From: Rhodopseudomonas sp.
GTDB lineage: Bacteria > Pseudomonadota > Alphaproteobacteria > Rhizobiales > Xanthobacteraceae
Assembly (NCBI GenBank): GCA_016124795.1
Contig: WGNB01000060.1
Location: 1 to 59,561, forward strand
DNA: 59,561 nucleotides
Direction: 5' to 3'
The position numbers and the translations under genes are program-made. Under the pieces are notes generated by a model that made no database searches, had not been told where the DNA came from, and saw only the letters and a program-made list of their open reading frames with translations. Of this stretch, positions 1 through 8,632 are shown piece after piece; position 1 is the stretch's first letter; each line of letters begins with the position of its first letter.

Positions 1-1
1 C

Positions 2-511
2 GCCTTCGTCACGGTGCGGCTGCGCCGGCTGCCGGTCGGCCGCGCCTGGGAAGCCTTGCGCGAGGACGAGATCGCCTGCCGCGCGCTCGGCATCAACACC
101 ACGCATACCAAGCTGACCGCCTTCGGCATCGGCGCGATGTTCGCCGGTTTCGCCGGGTCGTTCTTTGCCGCGCGTCAGGGCTTCATCTCGCCGGAGAGCT
201 TCACCTTCCTGGAATCGGCGACTATCCTGTCGATCGTCGTTCTCGGCGGCATGGGCAGCCAGATCGGCGTCGCGATCGCCGCCGTCGTGATGATCGGCGG
301 CACCGAGATCATGCGCGATCTCGATTTCCTCAAAAGCATCTTCGGACAATCCTTCGACCCGACGCAATACCGGATGCTGCTGTTCGGCTTCGGCATGGTG
401 CTGATCATGGTGCTGCGCCCGCGCGGCCTGGTCTCGACGCGCGAACCGTCGGTGTTCCTCAAGGAGCGCAAGAGCATCTCGTCGGACCTCGTCAAGGAAG
501 GACACGGCTAG
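2..511 (+). CDS. livM: LivM, branched-chain amino acid ABC permease (5' partial)
   Basis: This is the C-terminal part of an inner-membrane permease of the LivM type, which with LivH forms the channel of the high-affinity branched-chain amino acid importer. The reading frame is open to the left edge, so the start lies outside the window. The visible part has the cytoplasmic coupling loop [17 protein letters not shown], through which the permease contacts the ATPases. It continues with hydrophobic segments typical of the family ([32 protein letters not shown]) and a basic tail. It stops three bases before livG, so the two are surely co-transcribed. Substrate range (Leu/Ile/Val or other amides and aromatics) cannot be told from the sequence. 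Confidence 0.93.
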   Translation, partial: AFVTVRLRRLPVGRAWEALREDEIACRALGINTTHTKLTAFGIGAMFAGFAGSFFAARQGFISPESFTFLESATILSIVVLGGMGSQIGVAIAAVVMIGGTEIMRDLDFLKSIFGQSFDPTQYRMLLFGFGMVLIMVLRPRGLVSTREPSVFLKERKSISSDLVKEGHG

Positions 512-514
512 CGC

Positions 515-1423
515 ATGGCGGGCAACGGCGACACGCTGCTCAAGGTCGAGCACCTGACGATGCGCTTCGGCGGCCTGGTCGCGGTCGACGACCTGTCGTT
601 CGAGGCGCGGCAGGGCGAGATCACCGCGCTGATCGGTCCCAACGGCGCCGGCAAGACCACGGTGTTCAACTGCATCACCGGTTTCTACAAGCCGAGCGAA
701 GGCCGCATCGGCCTGCGCCACGGCGACAGCGCGGTCTGGAACCGGCTCGACGCGCTCACCGACAGCGGCCAGCGCAGCTACGCCGACGCCACCGGCGGCC
801 TGTTTCTGCTCGAGCGGATGCCGGATTACCAGGTCACCCAGAAAGCGCGGGTGGCGCGCACCTTCCAGAACATCCGCCTGTTCTCCGGCATGACGGTTCT
901 GGAAAACCTGATGGTTGCGCAACACAACCGGCTGATGCTGGCATCGGGCTATACCCTGCTCGGCATTTTCGGCGTGCCGTCCTACACGAAAGCGGCGCAG
1001 GCCGCCGTCGAGCGCGCCCGGCACTGGCTCGACCGCACCGGACTGACCGACCGCGCCGACGATCCGGCCGGCGACCTGCCCTATGGCGCGCAGCGCCGGC
1101 TGGAGATCGCGCGCGCCATGTGCACCGACCCGGTGTTGCTGTGCCTCGACGAGCCGGCCGCCGGCCTGAACCCGCACGAGAGCCACGAACTCAACGAACT
1201 GCTGCTGTCGATCCGCGACCGCGAAGGCATCTCCATTCTGCTGATCGAACACGACATGTCGGTGGTGATGCAGATCTCCGACCACATCGTCGTGCTCGAC
1301 TACGGCGTCAAGATTTCCGACGGCGCGCCCGACGCCGTGCGCAACGACCCGAAAGTGATCGCCGCCTATCTCGGCGTCGCCGATGAAGAGGTCGAGGATG
1401 TCCACGCGGAGGTCGGACTATGA
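515..1423 (+). CDS. livG: LivG, branched-chain amino acid ABC transporter ATPase
   Basis: This is a cytoplasmic ATPase of the liv importer. It shows Walker A (GPNGAGKTT, about residue 42), the signature region [15 protein letters not shown], Walker B ([13 protein letters not shown]) and the switch His in LLIEHDM. At 302 residues it is longer than enterobacterial LivG (about 255). The extra length is an insertion of roughly 45 residues between Walker A and the Q-loop (about residues 66-115), before [12 protein letters not shown]. The signature reads YGAQ rather than the usual SGGQ, which is common in LivG. The last four bases (ATGA) overlap the livF start, a mark of translational coupling. Confidence 0.95.
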   Translation: MAGNGDTLLKVEHLTMRFGGLVAVDDLSFEARQGEITALIGPNGAGKTTVFNCITGFYKPSEGRIGLRHGDSAVWNRLDALTDSGQRSYADATGGLFLLERMPDYQVTQKARVARTFQNIRLFSGMTVLENLMVAQHNRLMLASGYTLLGIFGVPSYTKAAQAAVERARHWLDRTGLTDRADDPAGDLPYGAQRRLEIARAMCTDPVLLCLDEPAAGLNPHESHELNELLLSIRDREGISILLIEHDMSVVMQISDHIVVLDYGVKISDGAPDAVRNDPKVIAAYLGVADEEVEDVHAEVGL

Positions 1424-2148
1424 CCGCCACGCCTTTGCTCGCCGTGCGCGGCGTCAAGACCTATTACGGCCGCGTGATGGCGCTCAAGGGCGTCGACCTC
1501 GACGTCAACGAAGGCGAGATCGTCACCTTGATCGGCGCCAACGGCGCCGGCAAATCGACCTTGATGATGACGATCTGCGGCGATCCGCAGGCCCGCGAAG
1601 GCACGATCACGTTCGCCGGCCGCGACATCACCAAGCTCCCGACCCACGAGATCGCCCGGCTGAAGCTGGCGCAATCGCCGGAGGGCCGGCGCATTTTCTC
1701 GCGCATGACGGTGCTGGAAAATCTGCAAATGGGCGCGACCGTCGCCGCGGAAGCCGAGTTCGAACACGATCTCGAACGCATGCTGACCTTGTTTCCTCGC
1801 CTGAAGCAGCGCATCGGCCAGCGCGGCGGCACCTTGTCGGGCGGCGAACAACAGATGCTGGCGATCGCCCGCGCGCTGATGGCGCGGCCACGTCTGCTGC
1901 TGCTCGACGAACCGTCGCTCGGCCTTGCGCCGCTGATCGTGCGGCAGATCTTCGACGCGATCAAAACCCTGAACGCACAAGACGGCCTGACCGTCTTCCT
2001 GGTCGAACAGAACGCCTATCACGCCCTGCGTCTCGCCCACCGCGGCTACGTCATGATCAACGGCCTGATCACGCTATCGGGCACCGGCCGCGAACTGCTC
2101 GAACGGCCGGAGATCAAACAGGCTTATCTTGAAGGAGGCCGCGCATGA
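1420..2148 (+). CDS. livF: LivF, branched-chain amino acid ABC transporter ATPase
   Basis: This is the second ATPase of the importer; it pairs with LivG to drive LivHM. Walker A is GANGAGKST, the ABC signature is LSGGEQQMLAIARAL, Walker B is LLLLDEPSLGLAP, and the switch region is FLVEQNAYHAL. The length of 242 residues is normal for LivF. It starts inside the stop of livG and ends in an ATGA overlap with the next gene, so translation is coupled on both sides. Confidence 0.95.
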   Translation: MTATPLLAVRGVKTYYGRVMALKGVDLDVNEGEIVTLIGANGAGKSTLMMTICGDPQAREGTITFAGRDITKLPTHEIARLKLAQSPEGRRIFSRMTVLENLQMGATVAAEAEFEHDLERMLTLFPRLKQRIGQRGGTLSGGEQQMLAIARALMARPRLLLLDEPSLGLAPLIVRQIFDAIKTLNAQDGLTVFLVEQNAYHALRLAHRGYVMINGLITLSGTGRELLERPEIKQAYLEGGRA

Positions 2149-2525
2149 CCGAACAGGCCGCCGACGGTTTCTCGATCGCCCAGCTCTTTTACGAGGAAGG
2201 CTCGTTCGGCCCTTATCTCCTGGTCACGATCATCCTCGGCGGCGGAGCGGCCTGGCTGTCGGGCCGCGCCATCGCCCAGACCTGGCGACCGGGCTGGCAA
2301 ATTCTGGCCTATGGACTGATCCTGGGTTTCGCCGTGCGCTTCATCCATTTCAGCCTGTTCGGCGGCACCTTGCTGTCGGCTTATTATTACGCAACCGACA
2401 GCGCGGTCTGCATCGCACTCGGCCTTTTGGGATTCCGCGCCGCGCGCGCCCGCCAGATGGTGACCCATTATCGCTGGATCAACCGGCCGGACGGGCCTTT
2501 GCGCTGGCGCAAAAATTCGCCCTGA
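2145..2525 (+). CDS. Small membrane protein of the liv operon (DUF6867-like)
   Basis: A 126-residue protein with three or four hydrophobic segments (about 20-38, 50-70 and 78-96) and a basic C-terminal tail (RARQMVTHYRWINRPDGPLRWRK). I recognise it as the small conserved protein found between livF and the binding protein in many Rhizobiales (DUF6867, from memory). Its function is unknown. It overlaps livF by four bases (ATGA), so it is an integral part of the operon. An accessory or stabilising role for the permease is a guess from position only. Confidence 0.8.
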   Translation: MTEQAADGFSIAQLFYEEGSFGPYLLVTIILGGGAAWLSGRAIAQTWRPGWQILAYGLILGFAVRFIHFSLFGGTLLSAYYYATDSAVCIALGLLGFRAARARQMVTHYRWINRPDGPLRWRKNSP

Positions 2526-2579
2526 CGTAATATTGCAACGGGAACACGACTGCCGGCTCCAAGCTGAAGGGAACATCGA

Positions 2580-3752
2580 ATGAGTAAAATCGGGATGGAA
2601 AAAATCGGGATGAAAAAGGTCATCACACTCGGCCTCGCGCTGGGTTTTGCCGCGGCCATGACGGCCACCGCCTCCGCGCAAGTGAAAATGGGCGTCATCG
2701 GACCGATCACCGGACCGAACGCGGCCTTCGGCTCGCAGCTCAAGAACGGCGCCGAACAGGCGGTGAAGGACATCAACGCCGCCGGCGGCATTATGAAGCA
2801 GCAGGTCACGCTCGAATTCGGCGACGACGTCTCCGATCCGAAGCAGGGCGTTTCGGTCGCCAATAAATTCGCCGGCGACGGCGTCAAGTTCGTGGTCGGC
2901 GCCTTCAACTCCGGCGTCACCATGCCGTCCTCGGAAGTGTTCCAGGAAAACGGCATCCTCCAGATCACCCCGGCTTCGACCAACCCGCAGATCACGGAGC
3001 GCAAGATGTGGAACATCTTCCGCACCTGCGGTCGCGACGATCAGCAGGGCTCGGTCGCCGGCCAGTACATCGTCAAGCACTTCAAGGGCAAGAAGATCGC
3101 CGTCGTGCACGACAAGACCACCTACGGCAAAGGTCTGGCCGACGAAACCGTCAAGGCGATGGCCAAGGGCGGCATGAAGCCGGTGATGTATGAAGGCATC
3201 AATGTCGGCGAGAAGGATTATTCGGCGCTGGTGTCGAAGATCAAATCGTCGGGCGCGGCCTTGGTCTACTGGGGCGGCCTGCACACCGAAGGCGGCCTGA
3301 TCGTGCGCCAGATGCGTGACCAGGGCGTCAAGGCGCCGCTGATGGGTGGCGACGGCATCACCTCCGACGAATTCGCCCAGATCGGCGGACCCGGCGTCGA
3401 AGGCACGCTGATGACCTACGGTCCCGACCCGCGCAAGCTGCCGTCGGCCAAGAAGGCGGTCGCCGAATTCCGCGCCGCCAAGTTCGAGCCGGAAGCCTAT
3501 ACGCTGTACAGCTACGCCGCCGTTCAGATCGTCAAGCAAGCGGCGGAAGCGGCCAAGTCGCTCGACCCCAAGAAGGTCGCCGAGAAGATGCATTCCGGCA
3601 TAAAGTTCTCGACCGTTCTCGGCCCGATCTCCTATGACAAGAAGGGTGACATCACCAAGCTCGATTACGTGATGTACATCTGGAAGAAAAACAAAGAGGG
3701 CAAGATCACTTACGAAGAGTGCCCCGGTTCGGACTGCTCGAAGATGAAATAG
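2580..3752 (+). CDS. livK: Branched-chain amino acid ABC transporter substrate-binding protein
   Basis: A periplasmic binding protein of the Leu/Ile/Val type (type I fold). An N-terminal signal peptide ends near ATASAQ (about residue 34). It is followed by VKMGVIGPITGPNAAFG, the usual start of the mature domain. Downstream are the family landmarks GAEQAVKDINAAGGI, KIAVVHDKTTYGKGLA and LMGGDGITSDEF. There are three possible Met starts in the first 11 codons; I keep the first, which follows GGGAAC closely, but the later MKKVITL is also a good signal-peptide start. The gene is 54 bases after the DUF6867-like gene and is closed by a strong terminator, so it ends the liv operon. Confidence 0.93.
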   Translation: MSKIGMEKIGMKKVITLGLALGFAAAMTATASAQVKMGVIGPITGPNAAFGSQLKNGAEQAVKDINAAGGIMKQQVTLEFGDDVSDPKQGVSVANKFAGDGVKFVVGAFNSGVTMPSSEVFQENGILQITPASTNPQITERKMWNIFRTCGRDDQQGSVAGQYIVKHFKGKKIAVVHDKTTYGKGLADETVKAMAKGGMKPVMYEGINVGEKDYSALVSKIKSSGAALVYWGGLHTEGGLIVRQMRDQGVKAPLMGGDGITSDEFAQIGGPGVEGTLMTYGPDPRKLPSAKKAVAEFRAAKFEPEAYTLYSYAAVQIVKQAAEAAKSLDPKKVAEKMHSGIKFSTVLGPISYDKKGDITKLDYVMYIWKKNKEGKITYEECPGSDCSKMK

Positions 3753-3802
3753 GCGCTACGCCGTTTCATCACGACGGGTCTTTCAAGGACCTGATACAAG
3801 CG

Positions 3803-3831
3803 AAAAGCCCGGCAGCGATGCCGGGCTTTTT
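3803..3831 (+). terminator. Rho-independent terminator after livK
   Basis: A perfect stem of at least 10 bp (AAAAGCCCGG pairs with CCGGGCTTTT) extends by two more pairs to a GCGA (GNRA) tetraloop and is followed by a run of T. It lies 50 bases after the livK stop and ends the liv operon before the convergent ccdA. Confidence 0.9.
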
Positions 3832-3941
3832 GTTGTGTCGCTCATGTTGGAAATTTGGCCGGCGGTCGCGCCTTACGCCAGACCAATGCCGACGCGGCGA
3901 TTGCCGATCCGGTCGCCGAGGCGAGGTCCAACGCCGTGCGA

Positions 3942-4676
3942 TCAACCGATATTGCCGAGGCCGGGAAAGACTTCGAGCAGCCACACGCTCATTTCATTGA
4001 TGCTGCCGGTCAGGAAGGCGATCCCGGTCAGGACCAGCAAGCCGCCCATCACCTGCTCGACCCGACGCAAGTGCTTCTTGAAGCGGGCCAGGAAAGCCGC
4101 GAAGGGCTCGATGGCGAACGCCGCCAGCATGAAAGGAATACCGAGGCCGAGCGAATAGATCGCCAGCAGACTGGCGCCCTTGGTGACCGTCTGTTCGGAC
4201 GCCGCCACCGCGAGAATGGCGGCCAGGATCGGGCCGATACAGGGCGTCCAACCGAAGGCGAAGGCCAGCCCCATCACATAAGCGCCCCAGAGGCCGACCG
4301 GCTTGGCGACGGTGGCGCGCTTTTCACGCATCAAAAAGGCGATCTGGAAGACGCCGAGAAAGTGCAGCCCCATAACGATGATGACGATGCCGGCAATCGT
4401 CGACAGCGGCCCCGAATAGGTCCGGATCAGCCCGCCGATAGCGCTGGCGCTGGCGCCCAGCGACACGAACACGGTGGAAAAACCGAGCACGAACAGCGCC
4501 GCGGCGATGACCGTCTCGCGCTTGACGCGCGGCTCGGCCTCGTGGTCGGCGAGACGTTCCAGCGACGTACCGGCCAAGTACACCAGATAAGGTGGCACCA
4601 GCGGCAACACGCAAGGGGAAAGGAAGGAGACCAGGCCCGCGATCAGGGCGGCGACGTAGGAGACTTCAGTGTGCAT
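3942..4676 (-). CDS. ccdA: CcdA-type cytochrome c biogenesis / thiol-disulfide transport protein
   Basis: A six-helix inner-membrane protein of the CcdA/DsbD-beta family. It carries electrons from cytoplasmic thioredoxin to periplasmic thiol reductases, mainly for cytochrome c maturation. The two essential cysteines are visible: Cys22 in SFLSPCVLPLVPPYL and Cys146 in GWTPCIGPIL, both in their Pro-flanked motifs. I use the Met at 4676 (MHTEVSYV), giving 244 residues. A Met 12 codons upstream (4712) would add a non-family extension. No ccm or resA genes are adjacent. It converges on the liv operon terminator. Confidence 0.92.
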   Translation of the reverse strand: MHTEVSYVAALIAGLVSFLSPCVLPLVPPYLVYLAGTSLERLADHEAEPRVKRETVIAAALFVLGFSTVFVSLGASASAIGGLIRTYSGPLSTIAGIVIIVMGLHFLGVFQIAFLMREKRATVAKPVGLWGAYVMGLAFAFGWTPCIGPILAAILAVAASEQTVTKGASLLAIYSLGLGIPFMLAAFAIEPFAAFLARFKKHLRRVEQVMGGLLVLTGIAFLTGSINEMSVWLLEVFPGLGNIG

Positions 4677-4861
4677 GGCGGCTACATGCCTCGACGATTG
4701 CGGCATTGGCAAGTCGCCATTCGCGACGTGCCGGGGAAGTGATCGGCCGTGATCGGACGCCCGCTTGACGGTGCCAGAGGCTGCATTTCCCTTCGCCGGC
4801 TTCCCCGCTAATCTCCGGCAGCGGATTCCCGCTCTCAGGAATGCGGCACAGGAGCGGCTTT

Positions 4862-5848
4862 TTGCGCAATCTCATTACCGATATTCCGGGCCTGCGGGTC
4901 GGCCACGCCGGCGCCGCCAAACTCGGGTCCGGTTCGACCGTCGTGCTGTTCGACCGGCCGGTGGCCGCCAGCATCGACGTCCGCGGCGGCGGTCCCGGGA
5001 CGCGCGAGACCGCGCTGCTCGACCCGGCCCAGACGGTGGAAGGCATCGACGCCATCGTGCTGTCGGGCGGTTCGGCCTATGGCCTCGACGCCGCCTCCGG
5101 CACGCAGGCTTATCTGCGCGAGCACGGTCGGGGCTTCAAGGTACGCGAGGCGCTGGTGCCGATCGTACCCGGCGCCATCCTGTTCGATTTGTTGTCGGGC
5201 GGCGACAAGAAGTGGGCCCGCTATCCGCCCTATCGCGAGTTCGGCTATGACGCCGCCAAGGCCGCGGCCGAGGACTTCGCGCTCGGCTCGGTCGGCGCCG
5301 GCCTTGGCGCCACCACGGTCAACCTCAAAGGCGGCATCGGCTCGGCATCCGCCGTGACCAGCGACGGCATCACCGTTGGCGCGTTGGTCGCGGTCAATGC
5401 CGCCGGCAGCGTCACCGTCGGCGACACCCCGCATTTCTGGGCAGCGCCTTTCGAACAGAACAGGGAGTTCGGCGGTTGCGGCCTGCCGCCATCGTTCAGC
5501 GCCGAGGATCTGGCGCTGCGCAGCAAAGGCGGCCCCCGTCAGGCGACCACATTGGCGATCGTCGCCACCGATGCCAAGCTCACCAAGGCGCAATGCAAAC
5601 GGCTGGCGGTGATGGCCCATACCGGCATGGCGCGCGCGATCTATCCAGTGCATACGCCGCTCGACGGCGATGTCATCTTTGCCGCAGCGATGGGCAATAC
5701 CGAATTGCCCGATCCGATCTATTCGCTCAGCGAACTCGGCATGACCGCCGCCAATGTCCTGGCCCGCGCGATCGCGCGCGGCGTCTATGAAGCCAGCGCC
5801 CTGCCGTTTCCCGACGCGCTGCGCAGCTGGAAGGACTGGCACAGCTAG
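4862..5848 (+). CDS. P1 family peptidase (DmpA/BapA-like N-terminal nucleophile hydrolase)
   Basis: A member of the DmpA/L-aminopeptidase D-esterase family, whose precursors self-cleave before a Ser nucleophile. The N-terminus NLITDIPGLRVGHA and the later blocks LSGGSAYGLDAASG and GGIGSASAV are family hallmarks. The Gly-Ser in the last block is the likely cleavage and nucleophile site, though I could not align it. I prefer the TTG start at 4862 because AGGAG sits eight bases ahead and the protein then begins MRNLITDIPG as in relatives. The ATG at 4841 has its AGGA directly abutting. It is a stand-alone gene; the substrate is unknown, probably small peptides or amides. Confidence 0.87.
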   Translation: MRNLITDIPGLRVGHAGAAKLGSGSTVVLFDRPVAASIDVRGGGPGTRETALLDPAQTVEGIDAIVLSGGSAYGLDAASGTQAYLREHGRGFKVREALVPIVPGAILFDLLSGGDKKWARYPPYREFGYDAAKAAAEDFALGSVGAGLGATTVNLKGGIGSASAVTSDGITVGALVAVNAAGSVTVGDTPHFWAAPFEQNREFGGCGLPPSFSAEDLALRSKGGPRQATTLAIVATDAKLTKAQCKRLAVMAHTGMARAIYPVHTPLDGDVIFAAAMGNTELPDPIYSLSELGMTAANVLARAIARGVYEASALPFPDALRSWKDWHS

Positions 5849-5881
5849 GACCGGCCGCGCACTTCCACGCCCAAAAGCCGC

Positions 5882-7486
5882 CTAGCCGAGACCGCACACC
5901 TGCCGCATGAGGGCAACCGGATCGGCCGCCGCTTCGTCGCTCACCCAGGCGATGAACTGGTCCGGCCGCACCAGCACGAGACGATGGCCATAGGCCTCAC
6001 GACCGCCGTCATAACTGTCCTCGATCAGCTTGAACGGAACGTTCAAAGTCTGCGCCGCATCGGCAATCGTCTGCGCACTGCCCGCCGGCGCGCCAAAGGC
6101 CAGGAGCGTAAAGCCCCTGCCAAGCTCTTCGTAGACATTACGGCCCGACGACAGCCCGCGCGGCGCCAGATGATGCCCGGCGCGCGCCTCGATGCGATGC
6201 TCGCCATGCGCGGTGGTGACACCGCCGGCGGGACCCAGCACCACGGCCGAGCCTTCGTAATTCGGTTCATATTTCTGCGCGCGCTGCCCGATGTCGGTGA
6301 TCCGCGCCGCCCAGGCGGCTTCAAAGTCGGCCCGATCGCGCGCCGGATTATGGCGAGCATAAAACTCGCCATCGGCCGCGATCCGTTTGGCGATGAAGTC
6401 CTCGGCGACGTCACGAAACACCGGTCGTCGTTCGGCGCTATAGGAATCCAGCAGCGCCTCGCCGCCCCAGCCTTGCAACCGCGCCGCCAGTTTCCAGGCC
6501 AGGTTGGCCGAATCCTCCAGGCCGTTGTTCAAACCGAAGCCGCCATAAGGCGGATGGCTATGCGCGGCATCGCCGGCAATGAACACGCGACCGTTGCGGT
6601 AGGTCTCGGCGACCGCGTTCCGCAATTCCCAAAAGCCGGTGTAGTCGAATTCGATTGCGACATCGGCGCCGATCGCCTTGCGCAACGGTCCGGTGAAATC
6701 AAAATCTTCGCGCCGGGTGTCGCGCGCGACCGGCGCATGAAAGAAGAACCCCTCGCCGACATCGATGCGACCGAAGAACTGCCAATAGCCGTCGAAGTCC
6801 GGATGCATGACGCGAAACGTCGAACGCGGCGGAAAGCGCTTGAGCAGTTCGTGCAGTTCCTTCGAACGGAACACCGTGAGGACCATCAACTTGTCGAAAT
6901 CGGTGCCGACGCGGGTAATGCCGCTCTGCTCGCGCACCGTCGAACGGGCGCCATCGCAACCGACCAGATATTCGCCGGTCAGAACCGCGGTGCCGCCGCC
7001 ATCTTCCTGCGCAATATTGACACGCACGCCATCGGCGCTCTGCGCGATCTCATGAACCGTCCAGCCATAGTAAGGATCGGCCGCCTTCACGGTCGTCAGC
7101 TTTTTACGCAACACCGCTTCCATGCAGTATTGCGGCATCCGGTCGAGGTCCTCGAAATAGAAATCCTTGACCAGCTCGCGGCCGGCCGGTGCGTGCCAGT
7201 ATTCGCCCATCAAGGTGTCGTAGGCGGTGATCTCGCCGATCGGATGATTGCGCGGCATTAGCCGCGCATCGCGCAACTCGTCGGCGATGCCCCAGAAATA
7301 AAAATGTTCCAGCGTGCGCTGCGTAAGGTTCTGGCCTTTCGGAATGCGATGCAGCGTCGGGCGGCTTTCGATCAGCGCGCAGGAAATGCCGCGCGACCCA
7401 AGATGCACCGCAAGCGCGACTCCGACCGGGCCGCCGCCGGCAATGATGACCTGATAATGTTTGTCCACAAACGCACCCCAATGCAT
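5882..7486 (-). CDS. FAD-dependent aromatic-ring-type monooxygenase
   Basis: A class A flavoprotein monooxygenase of the p-hydroxybenzoate/phenol/3-(3-hydroxyphenyl)propionate hydroxylase group. The N-terminal Rossmann motif IIAGGGPVGVALAVHL, the middle DGARSTVR (DG motif) and the later GRVFIAGDAAHSHPPYGG (GD motif) place both FAD contacts. About 534 residues from the chosen ATG at 7486; a GTG seven codons later (start VDKHYQV) is also possible. The open frame runs back to 7603 but that part overlaps the divergent gene. The substrate is not evident, as no ring-cleavage genes are nearby. It is divergent from a TctC-type binding protein, which suggests uptake and attack of an organic acid, but this is inference. 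Confidence 0.88.
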   Translation of the reverse strand: MHWGAFVDKHYQVIIAGGGPVGVALAVHLGSRGISCALIESRPTLHRIPKGQNLTQRTLEHFYFWGIADELRDARLMPRNHPIGEITAYDTLMGEYWHAPAGRELVKDFYFEDLDRMPQYCMEAVLRKKLTTVKAADPYYGWTVHEIAQSADGVRVNIAQEDGGGTAVLTGEYLVGCDGARSTVREQSGITRVGTDFDKLMVLTVFRSKELHELLKRFPPRSTFRVMHPDFDGYWQFFGRIDVGEGFFFHAPVARDTRREDFDFTGPLRKAIGADVAIEFDYTGFWELRNAVAETYRNGRVFIAGDAAHSHPPYGGFGLNNGLEDSANLAWKLAARLQGWGGEALLDSYSAERRPVFRDVAEDFIAKRIAADGEFYARHNPARDRADFEAAWAARITDIGQRAQKYEPNYEGSAVVLGPAGGVTTAHGEHRIEARAGHHLAPRGLSSGRNVYEELGRGFTLLAFGAPAGSAQTIADAAQTLNVPFKLIEDSYDGGREAYGHRLVLVRPDQFIAWVSDEAAADPVALMRQVCGLG

Positions 7487-7591
7487 CAACAGAGTCAAAT
7501 CAGCCGCGCCGTGTGCTAGCCTGATCGCAGGCTCTTGAAAATGGGGCGCCGCAAAAATTCGGCATCGGCCGATCGTATCAGGGATGGAAAC

Positions 7592-8608
7592 GTGACCGCA
7601 CAATCAATCGTAAGGAATTTCATAACCTCAAATCGAATGACGATTGTTGTCGCATTCGCCGCGTCGGTTATCGCGATGACGCTCGGCCACGCGACGCCAT
7701 CGCAAGCGCAGGATTATCCGAACCGGGTCATTCACGTCATCATTCCGTTTCCGGCCGGCGGCCTGAACGACAATGTCATGCGCGTCGTGCAGCCTTATCT
7801 GCAGCAGAAGCTCGGTCAAACCATCGTGATCGACAACCGGCCCGGCGCCAGCGGCATGATCGGCAGCGAAGCCGTCGCCCGCGCTACCCCCGACGGCTAC
7901 ACCTTGCTGGTGGTCGCCTCGTCGCACACCGTCGTGCCGGCAACCCGCAATACGATGCCCTACGACGCCGATAAAAGTTTTGCCGCGGTCGGCCTGATGG
8001 TGCGCGATCCGCTGCTGTTCGTCGTGCCGAGTTCGCTGCCGGTCAAGACGCTCAAGGATTTCGTCGCGCTCGCCAAGTCGAAACCGGGCAAGCTGAATTA
8101 CGCCACGCCCGGCAGTTCCAGCCAGTCGCACTTCGTCACCGAACTGTTCGACATGAAGGCCGGCATTAAGATGACCGAAGTGCCCTACCGCGGCGGCGCG
8201 CCAGCCGCGCTGTCGCTGATCGCGGGCGAAACCCAGTTCGGCGTGCTGTCGACGCAATTGTCGGTGCCGCAGATCAAGGCCGGCAAATTGCGCGCGCTTG
8301 CCTCCGGCGGCAAGACCCGGGGCGCGCATTTCCCCGACCTGCCGACGCTGGCCGAAGCCGGTTATCCGGGCATGGAGGCTCTGCAATGGGTCGGCATGCT
8401 GGCGCCGGCCGGCACACCGAAGCCGGTCATCGACCGCCTGAACGGCGCGTTGCATGACGCGCTGACCGATCCGGAGATTGTCAAGAAACTTGACGCCACC
8501 GGCATGACCGCCGCCGCCACCACGCCCGCCGAATTCCAGGCGCTGCTCGCCACCGAGGTCGCGCAGTGGCGCGAGGTCGGCAAGGAAGCCGGCATCAAGA
8601 AGAACTAG
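7592..8608 (+). CDS. Tripartite tricarboxylate transporter (TctC/Bug) substrate-binding protein
   Basis: A periplasmic binding protein of the Bug/TctC family. The mature start YPNRVIHVIIPFPAGG and the loop VIDNRPGASGMIGSEAVARATPDGYT (read in two parts) are diagnostic. I choose the GTG at 7592, preceded by AGGGATGGAAAC; it yields a signal peptide ending at SQAQ. An ATG 15 codons later (7637) also begins a plausible signal but has no ribosome site, and the ATG at 7535 overlaps the divergent monooxygenase. No tctA/tctB membrane genes are near, the usual situation for Bug proteins. The ligand is a carboxylate, identity unknown. Confidence 0.88.
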   Translation: MTAQSIVRNFITSNRMTIVVAFAASVIAMTLGHATPSQAQDYPNRVIHVIIPFPAGGLNDNVMRVVQPYLQQKLGQTIVIDNRPGASGMIGSEAVARATPDGYTLLVVASSHTVVPATRNTMPYDADKSFAAVGLMVRDPLLFVVPSSLPVKTLKDFVALAKSKPGKLNYATPGSSSQSHFVTELFDMKAGIKMTEVPYRGGAPAALSLIAGETQFGVLSTQLSVPQIKAGKLRALASGGKTRGAHFPDLPTLAEAGYPGMEALQWVGMLAPAGTPKPVIDRLNGALHDALTDPEIVKKLDATGMTAAATTPAEFQALLATEVAQWREVGKEAGIKKN

Positions 8609-8632
8609 CGGCCCACCGCCCGTCCGGTGACC

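Noticed and set aside
2124-3593. 489-residue open frame on the minus strand opposite livK
   Set aside because: It is the GC-driven antisense frame of a confidently identified gene, has no family features and no ribosome site.
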